Shown: positions 23,620-23,893 of the stretch, one piece after another
Layout of the letters: each line of letters starts with the position of its first letter
Numbering within the stretch: position 1 is the first letter of the stretch
From: an uncultured Alkalilimnicola sp.
GTDB lineage: Bacteria; Pseudomonadota; Gammaproteobacteria; Nitrococcales; AK92
Assembly: GCA_937951875.1 (NCBI GenBank)
Contig: CALGAN010000052.1
Span: 1-23,893 of the forward strand
Reading direction: 5' to 3'
DNA: 23,893 bases
Position numbers and translations under genes: made by a program
Notes under the pieces: model-generated
Database searches by the model: none
What the model was told of the DNA's origin: nothing
What the model saw: only the letters and a program-made list of their open reading frames with translations

Positions 23620-23893
23620 ATGAAGGCTACGACGCTGGAATTGGCGAAAGCGCGTCAGATCACCGAGGAGCTCCTGGACTCGCTGGCGCTGAAGAACTAC
23701 CTGTTCGAGATCGAGCCGGACGAACGCGGCTGGGCGCTGCGGCTGGACTGCACGCTGGGTGACGAGTGGACCAGCCTGACCATTCCAATCGACGGCCGCC
23801 GCCTGCTGCAGAGCGAGGCCGATGCCGCGCTGCGCCGGGAGATCCGCGACAGCTGGGAGCACCGGCTGGCGCCCTGCCGCGGCCAGCGCACCA
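23620..23893 (+). CDS. Unrecognised protein, 3' end outside window
   Basis: At least 91 residues, open to the window edge. The ATG is supported by a perfect AGGAGG at 8-base spacing and by an open frame with GC-rich third positions. The protein begins MKATTLELAKARQITEELLD and is soluble and acidic to neutral, with no signal peptide. The N-terminal 30 residues look helical, the middle looks like beta strands (NYLFEIEPD, WALRLDCTLG, WTSLTIPID), then a charged helix (about 63-82) follows. I do not recognise the family and assign no function. Its divergence from the EEP gene across 125 bp gives no functional clue. Confidence 0.75.
   Translation, partial: MKATTLELAKARQITEELLDSLALKNYLFEIEPDERGWALRLDCTLGDEWTSLTIPIDGRRLLQSEADAALRREIRDSWEHRLAPCRGQRT

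Overview
The window is an ordinary, gene-dense, GC-rich chromosomal stretch that I read as belonging to a gammaproteobacterium. Support comes from gene order and content: the divergent ypjD / ffh / rpsP-rimM-trmD-rplS arrangement familiar from Escherichia and Pseudomonas, a complete minCDE operon, lpxH (lipid A synthesis, so a Gram-negative outer membrane), a Bcr/CflA-type exporter and a rhombosortase. High GC and a SerB with two ACT domains fit a GC-rich lineage such as the purple sulfur bacteria and relatives or the Xanthomonas/Pseudomonas side of the class, but I cannot name a genus. I see no phage, insertion sequence, CRISPR array, tRNA, rRNA or sign of recent transfer.

Layout. 1-701 (+): 3' end of a LysM-rich cell-wall hydrolase, probably mltD. 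843-2677 (-): minCDE, division-site selection. 2766-4643 (-): htpG chaperone. 4644-5025: the only gap above 300 bases, holding the ilvB terminator and a candidate htpG promoter with a long leader. 5026-8222 (-): ilvB, msrB and a class III sirtuin. 8300-9514 (+): serB. 9582-10388 (-): alpha/beta hydrolase. 10527-13949 (-): translation and protein-targeting block rplS, trmD, rimM, rpsP, ffh. 14086-14892 (+): ypjD. 14932-16323 (-): cysS. 16514-17242 (+): lpxH. 17277-20132 (-): a 951-residue HEAT plus DUF349 protein. 20255-20863 (+): rhombosortase. 20870-23494 (-): MFS exporter, periplasmic DUF4124 protein and an EEP-family phosphodiesterase/nuclease. 23620 to the edge (+): an unrecognised gene cut by the window end.

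How the genes relate. Most neighbours are functionally independent housekeeping genes. The clear units are minCDE and rpsP-rimM-trmD-rplS (ribosome and tRNA maturation), with ffh upstream under its own promoter. Envelope biology recurs (MltD, LpxH, YpjD, rhombosortase, DUF4124 protein), without evidence of a shared pathway.

I did not find a convincing new multi-gene system. The points most worth a second look are: GC-rich inverted repeats without U-tracts at all five convergent gene junctions, twice sitting on stop codons; a predicted min promoter overlapping the htpG stop codon, with a terminator-like hairpin at the very start of the min transcript; an ilvB without a neighbouring regulatory-subunit gene; a sirtuin lacking one zinc cysteine; the six-fold DUF349 pattern; the rhombosortase, which predicts substrates elsewhere; and the unrecognised gene at the right edge, whose ribosome binding site follows a 7-bp hairpin.
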